64,000 nucleotides of DNA, from contig JADKKK010000006.1 in NCBI GenBank assembly GCA_016720545.1, positions 421,709 through 485,708 on the forward strand, written 5' to 3'. Under the pieces are notes generated by a model, which was not told the origin of the DNA, did not search any database, and saw only the letters and a list, made by a program, of their open reading frames with translations. The position numbers and the translations under genes were made by a program. How positions within the stretch are numbered: position 1 is the stretch's first letter; every line of letters begins with the position of its first letter. This stretch comes from Myxococcales bacterium. GTDB taxonomy: Bacteria > Myxococcota_A > Polyangia > Polyangiales > Polyangiaceae. Below are positions 59,976 through 64,000 of the stretch, in pieces.

Positions 59976-60848
59976 CTACCGAGGGCACCGCTCGATGGAC
60001 ACGCTCATGTGCACGTCCACCTTGGGCTTGTCGTTGCTGCGGCGCTCGACCGCGGCGATGGCCTTCGCGGTCTCGACCGAACAGGTACCAAAGACGTTGT
60101 AGTCGGCCTTCGGCCCCCTGCCGACGACCACGTAGAACTGGCTGCCGCTTGGTAGGAACTCGTCCGGCGCGGGGTTCGACGCCGCCATCGAGAGCGCACC
60201 AAGGGTTTGTGGCGCGTGGTTCTCGTTCGGGAGCGAGTAGCCGGGGCCGCCCGTGCCGGTGCCCCGCGGATCGCCGCCTTGGATGACGAAGTCGGGAATG
60301 ACGCGGTGCCAGATCAGTCCCTCGTAGAACCTGCCCACGGTCCACTGCCCGTTCTTCAGGAAAGGGCGCGTGCCTCGGGCGAGGCCCACGAAGTTCGCCA
60401 CCGAGATGGGCGCGGCCGCCTCGTCCAGACGGCACACGAGCTCGCCGAGCTCGGTGGTGATGCGCGCGGTGAGCACGCCGCTGGCGTTCTCCGGGAAGCC
60501 CGCCATGGCCTGGGCGAGCGTGAAGGACGCGGCGTCGCCGAGCGGGTCCCCGCCGTCGGGGCCCGCCTCGAGCGGCGCGCCTCCGTCGACCGCGCCGCGA
60601 TCGACCACGCACCCGGTGTCGGGCCGCGCGTCAGTGGCGGCGTCGGCCCCCGGAGTCGCGTCGGGAGGCGGCGCCGTGTCGGCCGCGACGGCGTCGACGC
60701 CCGCGTCCACCGCGCCCGGTGCAGGATCGCTGGAGCACGCCAGGAAGGCGCCGGCGCCGGCGGCGATCGCACCGGTGAACCAGAGCACGAGGCGGAGGCG
60801 ACCGCGTGGAGCGAGACGACCCGGGAGACGATGTGCGCGGCGAGACAT
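59976..60848 (-). CDS. Lipoprotein cyclophilin-type peptidyl-prolyl isomerase
   Basis: The 290-residue protein has a basic leader, hydrophobic segment and lipobox LAC (Cys 38), then an Asp/Ala linker to about residue 110. The cyclophilin domain shows LIWHRVIPDFVIQGGDPRGTGTGG (catalytic Arg in WHRV), the deep-pocket VANFVGLARG and VVGRGPKADYNVFGTC. It should catalyse prolyl cis-trans isomerisation outside the cytoplasm and help folding of envelope or secreted proteins, which fits the large number of Pro-rich lipoproteins in the region. Confidence 0.88.
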   Translation of the reverse strand: MSRRAHRLPGRLAPRGRLRLVLWFTGAIAAGAGAFLACSSDPAPGAVDAGVDAVAADTAPPPDATPGADAATDARPDTGCVVDRGAVDGGAPLEAGPDGGDPLGDAASFTLAQAMAGFPENASGVLTARITTELGELVCRLDEAAAPISVANFVGLARGTRPFLKNGQWTVGRFYEGLIWHRVIPDFVIQGGDPRGTGTGGPGYSLPNENHAPQTLGALSMAASNPAPDEFLPSGSQFYVVVGRGPKADYNVFGTCSVETAKAIAAVERRSNDKPKVDVHMSVSIERCPR

Positions 60849-60903
60849 CCGCTCACGCTACCACGCGGGGATTGCGTCGCGCGCCCGCGCCACCGCCCCA
60901 CCT

Positions 60904-61632
60904 TCAGAAGTGCGTCATCGTGACGCCCACGCCCATCCCCGAGCCCACCGACACAGGCTCGACCTTCCACGACGCGCGGCCCGGGGAGACGACCACCTGC
61001 TGCGGGAAGAGGGCACCCGCGACGGCCAGCGCGACGCCGCCGACCTGCACCATCCCGTCGAAGGCCGCGAGCGCCGCGCCACCGGAGGTGGGCGCCTTCG
61101 CGGAGGTGATGAACGGACCGACGATGGGCACGTAGAGCCAGTCGCTCCCCGAGCGACAGTCCTGCTGGGCGCCGCAGGTGCTCCCCGCGTACGCGAGCGA
61201 GAACAGGTACGCGGAGCCCGTCACGACGACTCCTGCGATGACCATGCCGCGGCGCGCGCGCTCCTCGAGGCGGGAGTCACGGGGGATGCGGCCACCCTCG
61301 TAGGCGACGACCCTTGGCGGCGTGTACTGGCCGTCGTAGCCCCCCTCCTCCGGAGCGACGGTTGCGGGCGCGGCGACGTGGACGGGCGCGGCGGGCGTGC
61401 CAACGGGCGCGGCCGCGGCGGCCGGGACGGACACGGTCGGAAGCGGCGCGAGCGGCGCGGGCGGCGCGGGCGGCGCGGGCGGCGCGGGCGGCGCGAGCGA
61501 TGGGAGCGCGGGGGCCACGGTGGGCGCAGGGGTGGCGGCGGGCTCGTCCGCGCGAGCCTGCGACGAGGCGAAGGTTGCCAGAGAGGCGACGGTGAGAGCG
61601 ACGGCGAGGCACGAGCGGCGGCGGGTGGTCAT
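60904..61632 (-). CDS. Secreted membrane-type protein of unknown function (one of a divergent pair)
   Basis: The 242-residue protein has a signal peptide ending ARADE, a Pro/Ala linker with PPAPPAPPAPPAP, and two or three hydrophobic segments near residues 135-155, 180-200 and 205-225. It has the same layout (signal peptide, Pro/Ala-rich linker, hydrophobic end segments) as the product of the gene that starts divergently at 61896, although sequence identity looks low. Between them lies a perfect dyad. No family was recognised. Confidence 0.6.
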   Translation of the reverse strand: MTTRRRSCLAVALTVASLATFASSQARADEPAATPAPTVAPALPSLAPPAPPAPPAPPAPLAPLPTVSVPAAAAAPVGTPAAPVHVAAPATVAPEEGGYDGQYTPPRVVAYEGGRIPRDSRLEERARRGMVIAGVVVTGSAYLFSLAYAGSTCGAQQDCRSGSDWLYVPIVGPFITSAKAPTSGGAALAAFDGMVQVGGVALAVAGALFPQQVVVSPGRASWKVEPVSVGSGMGVGVTMTHF

Positions 61633-61730
61633 GGCGTGGACTCCTTCTTTCGAGGGGCCCTATGGCAACCCTCGTGCCACGCGCGACGCGCGGCACTCTC
61701 GGCCCGCGACGCGCGGCGAGCGTGCAGGCC

Positions 61731-61748
61731 GGTGCACACGCGTGCACC
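61731..61748. promoter_or_regulatory. Perfect 18-bp dyad between divergent genes
   Basis: GGTGCAC-ACGC-GTGCACC is a perfect inverted repeat placed almost midway between the two divergent starts (98 bp from one, 147 bp from the other). This suits a shared operator. Confidence 0.5.
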
Positions 61749-61895
61749 CGCCGGCGCATTCGCTCACCGCTGGCGGGCCGACCCTCCAGCTCGGGCTCGG
61801 GCAGGCGAGCCCCGTCACCTGCAGGCCTCCGCCTTGCGCGGCGAGCGATCGGCGCGGCGCGCGCCGCGTGGCATGTCTCCTGCTGAGGCACGCGC

Positions 61896-62513
61896 ATGAG
61901 ATCCCTCCTGCTCGTGTCCATCGCGCTGCTCTTCGCCGCGCCCGCCCTCGCGGACGAACCCCCGACCGCGCCCGTCTCGAGGGGCGCAGCACGCTCGCGG
62001 CCCGCCGAAGCGCCAGCCGAGCCCGCCGCCGAAGCGCCAGCGGAGCCACCCGCGAGCACGTGGTACGGGTACCAGACACTGCTCGCCGACGCGGCCAGCG
62101 TAGGCCTGCTGTTCGCGTCGGCCGGCGCGGAGAGCGGAGGGCTCGCGGTCACCGCGCTCGTGGGGATGGGCGCGGCCTCGCCGACGATTCATCTCGTCCA
62201 CGGGCGACCGTGGGCCGCCGGGGGGAGCCTGCTCGTGCGCGGGGCGGCGGTCACCGTGGGCGGTCTCCTCGGGTTCACCGCCGCGTCAGGTTGCGGCGGC
62301 AGCGGCAGCTTGGGGTGCCTCTACGGCGGCCTCCCCGAGGCGGTGACCGGCGGCCTCATCGGCTACGCGGCGGCCTCGCTCATCGACGCGGCGGTGCTCG
62401 CCCACGAGCCCAGCGCCACCCCGGCGCCCGCCACCGCCGGCATCCGCAGCGTCGCGCCCAGCGTCGACCCGCGGTCCGGCGCCGCCGGCGTGGTCGTCGG
62501 CGGGGCGTTCTAA
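61896..62513 (+). CDS. Secreted membrane-type protein of unknown function (divergent pair partner)
   Basis: This 205-residue protein has signal peptide MRSLLLVSIALLFAAPALADE, a Pro/Ala linker with repeated AEAPAEP units, and two hydrophobic Gly-rich segments (VGLLFASAGAESGGLAVTALVGMG and AAVTVGGLLGFTAASGCGGSGSLG, then EAVTGGLIGYAAASLIDAAVLA). It may be a small outer- or inner-membrane protein. The next gene, a histidine kinase, starts 217 bp later. A link between them is not shown. Confidence 0.6.
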   Translation: MRSLLLVSIALLFAAPALADEPPTAPVSRGAARSRPAEAPAEPAAEAPAEPPASTWYGYQTLLADAASVGLLFASAGAESGGLAVTALVGMGAASPTIHLVHGRPWAAGGSLLVRGAAVTVGGLLGFTAASGCGGSGSLGCLYGGLPEAVTGGLIGYAAASLIDAAVLAHEPSATPAPATAGIRSVAPSVDPRSGAAGVVVGGAF

Positions 62514-62730
62514 CGTGGACGCCTCACGCGCGGGCGCCAAGCCAAGTGAGCTGGAGCCCACGGGCGCTCGGGGACTCGAGGCGAAGTGGGAGCGCGCCCG
62601 GAGCCAGCGAGTCGCGTGGGCGAGGGCGCGCGAGGGCTCGGAGGAAGCGCTGGACGCCGACGGCGTCGGTCGAGTTCAATCCATGTCGAGGGCGCGCGCT
62701 CTCGGGGAGCCGTACGACGTTGAGCATCGA

Positions 62731-64000
62731 ATGACCGCCGACGACCGGCTCACGCTCGGGTCGAGCATCGTGTTCCTGGCCCTCGCCGGCCTCGCCGCGG
62801 TGCGCGCGCGCCGCGAGCCGCTCGCCGTGCCTCTCGGCGCCCTCTACCTCGACCTCTTCGCGTACGACGTGCTCGACCTCATCTCGAGCAACTCGCGCGG
62901 GGACGCGGCCCGCTGGTTCAACGCGGCGGCGGCCGCGCTGGCGGTTCCGCTCGCCTTCGAGGTGGTCGCCACGTTCGTCGGCCGGCGACGCCGACTCCGC
63001 TGGGTGGCCCGTGGCATCTGGGCGTATTTCTTAGCCATTGCGATTACTTGCGTGAGCCCGATCGCGTTCGCGAGCCCACGGCTCAACGCCTTCGCGCTGA
63101 GCCCGGCGTGGGGAGTCGTGGTAGGGCTGGGGCTCTCGGTCGCGCTCGGCGTGTCGTTCGTGCTGCTCGCTCGGCACCTCCGCGAGAGCGCGAAGACGGA
63201 GCGCTCCAGCGCCTGGCTGGTCACGGCGGCGGTCGCGCTCGGCGTGGGCGGGAGCGGCACGGACGTGTTTGCGATCGCCGGCGCGCCCGTGCCGCGGCTC
63301 GCGGCGTGGGGCCTCTTGGCGAGCGGCGTCCTGCTCGCCGCGGGTACCCTGCGCTTTCGCCTGGTGCGGGACCTCACTCCGCGGGCGATGGCGACCTCGA
63401 TCGCCATCGCGCTCGGCGGCGTGGTGGCGCAGCTCGGGCTCGCGCGCTCGTGGGGCGCCGGCAGCGCGCTGCTCGTGCTCGCGTCCGTGGTTGTCACGCT
63501 CGCCGTGTGGGGCGCCTTGCGCCACGTCGCCGGTCGCTACGCCGAGGGCACCGCGCGCATGCGCTACCACGCGACCCTCGGGCGCTTCGCGGCGCAGATG
63601 GCCCACGACGTGCGCAACCCGCTCGCCGCCGCGCGCGGGGCGGCGCAGCTCCTCCTCGAGGAGCACGCGCAGGGGCGCCCGCTGGAGGACGGCGTCCGCT
63701 ATTTGCACCTCATCGTGGAGCAGACCGATCGGATCACGCAGGTGGTCGACCGATACCAGCGGCTCGGACGCGTGGAGGCCTCGCTCGCGCGCGTCGATCT
63801 GACCGCGCTCTTGGGCGGTCTCGTCGAGGCGCAGCGGCTCGCGATGGGCGAGGGCGTCACGCTCACCCTCGCGATCGAGCCGAGCTGCCCGGACGTTCGC
63901 GGAGACGCCGAGCTGCTCGCGAGCGCGCTCGAGAACCTCGTGCGCAACGCGAACGAGGCGATGCCCAAAGGCGGCGCCATCCGGGTCGGCGCCGAGCGAC
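62731..64000 (+). CDS. Sensor histidine kinase, 3' end outside the window
   Basis: The frame runs from the ATG at 62731 to the window end without a stop (423 codons). A GTG at 62515 in the same frame would add 72 residues but gives a less natural leader. The first 270 residues hold about seven membrane helices with the loop sequence of a membrane sensor. A dimerisation/phosphoacceptor helix contains AQMAHDVRNPLAAARGAAQLL, the H-box, with His 292 as phosphoacceptor. The N-box ALENLVRNANEAMPKGG is reached just before the edge. The ATP-lid and G-boxes are beyond the window. The signal and response regulator partner are unknown. Confidence 0.88.
   Translation, partial: MTADDRLTLGSSIVFLALAGLAAVRARREPLAVPLGALYLDLFAYDVLDLISSNSRGDAARWFNAAAAALAVPLAFEVVATFVGRRRRLRWVARGIWAYFLAIAITCVSPIAFASPRLNAFALSPAWGVVVGLGLSVALGVSFVLLARHLRESAKTERSSAWLVTAAVALGVGGSGTDVFAIAGAPVPRLAAWGLLASGVLLAAGTLRFRLVRDLTPRAMATSIAIALGGVVAQLGLARSWGAGSALLVLASVVVTLAVWGALRHVAGRYAEGTARMRYHATLGRFAAQMAHDVRNPLAAARGAAQLLLEEHAQGRPLEDGVRYLHLIVEQTDRITQVVDRYQRLGRVEASLARVDLTALLGGLVEAQRLAMGEGVTLTLAIEPSCPDVRGDAELLASALENLVRNANEAMPKGGAIRVGAER

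Overview
The window is about 70% GC and carries very many lipoprotein genes with Ala/Asp/Pro/Thr-rich linkers after a lipobox cysteine. It also encodes two proteins with MYXO-CTERM-like tails, a complete tolQRAB cluster and many GTG starts. This points to a Gram-negative, predator-type bacterium of the Myxococcota (probably Polyangiales). That placement is inferred from gene content; no rRNA or ribosomal-protein gene is present to confirm it. Coding density is high, with 54 complete protein genes, one part-gene at each edge, one SRP RNA gene and one decayed insertion-sequence end.

Layout. 1-4.2 kb: tail of a PlsC-type acyltransferase, a GH18 lipoprotein, a sulfatase-modifying-factor (FGE)-like lipoprotein and a ferritin-like lipoprotein. 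These are followed by a gene-poor patch holding an IS481-type transposase relic (+) and the SRP RNA gene (-). 4.2-10.1 kb: secreted metallopeptidase, DUF2252 lipoprotein and a two-gene ABC exporter. 10.2-17.2 kb: pirin, FHA protein, NAD(P)-binding epimerase-like protein, a second ferritin-like lipoprotein, then UDP-glucose dehydrogenase (3' end apparently frameshifted) and a UDP-sugar epimerase, together a route to UDP-uronic acids for surface polysaccharide. 17.4-24.9 kb: secreted proteins, an HExxH lipoprotein, tandem lectin-fold lipoproteins, a LuxR-type regulator with a 20-bp dyad in front of it, a three-repeat Cys-rich lipoprotein and another lipoprotein. 25.3-28.7 kb: overlapping tolQ-tolR-tolA-tolB operon (-), preceded on its downstream side by a 36-bp inverted repeat. 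28.8-40.2 kb: AlkA-like glycosylase, lipoproteins, a lipoprotein methyltransferase, a PHP-domain protein and a quinone-oxidoreductase-like protein.

40.2-46.0 kb (-) is a compact run: gnd, a small unknown gene, a second lipoprotein methyltransferase, a membrane protein and two overlapping COG3541-type nucleotidyltransferases. 46.2-54.9 kb holds a repeat-bearing lipoprotein, a CvfB-like S1 protein, a membrane-associated metallophosphoesterase, a CDF metal transporter, rsmG, a CoA-type Nudix hydrolase, a metallo-beta-lactamase-fold hydrolase and a GMC oxidoreductase with its small partner. 55-64 kb holds a ZU5-like lipoprotein, a large Cys-rich FGE-like lipoprotein, a second phosphoesterase, a lipoprotein cyclophilin, two divergent secreted proteins and a sensor histidine kinase cut by the window end.

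The themes that tie the window together are expansion of lipid-anchored proteins, some built on domains normally found in the cytoplasm (methyltransferase, ferritin, FGE, cyclophilin), and a recurrent TANNNT hexamer 6-7 nt before start codons, which suggests leaderless mRNAs. Several short dyads in intergenic regions look like operators. No CRISPR array, prophage, rRNA or tRNA was seen.
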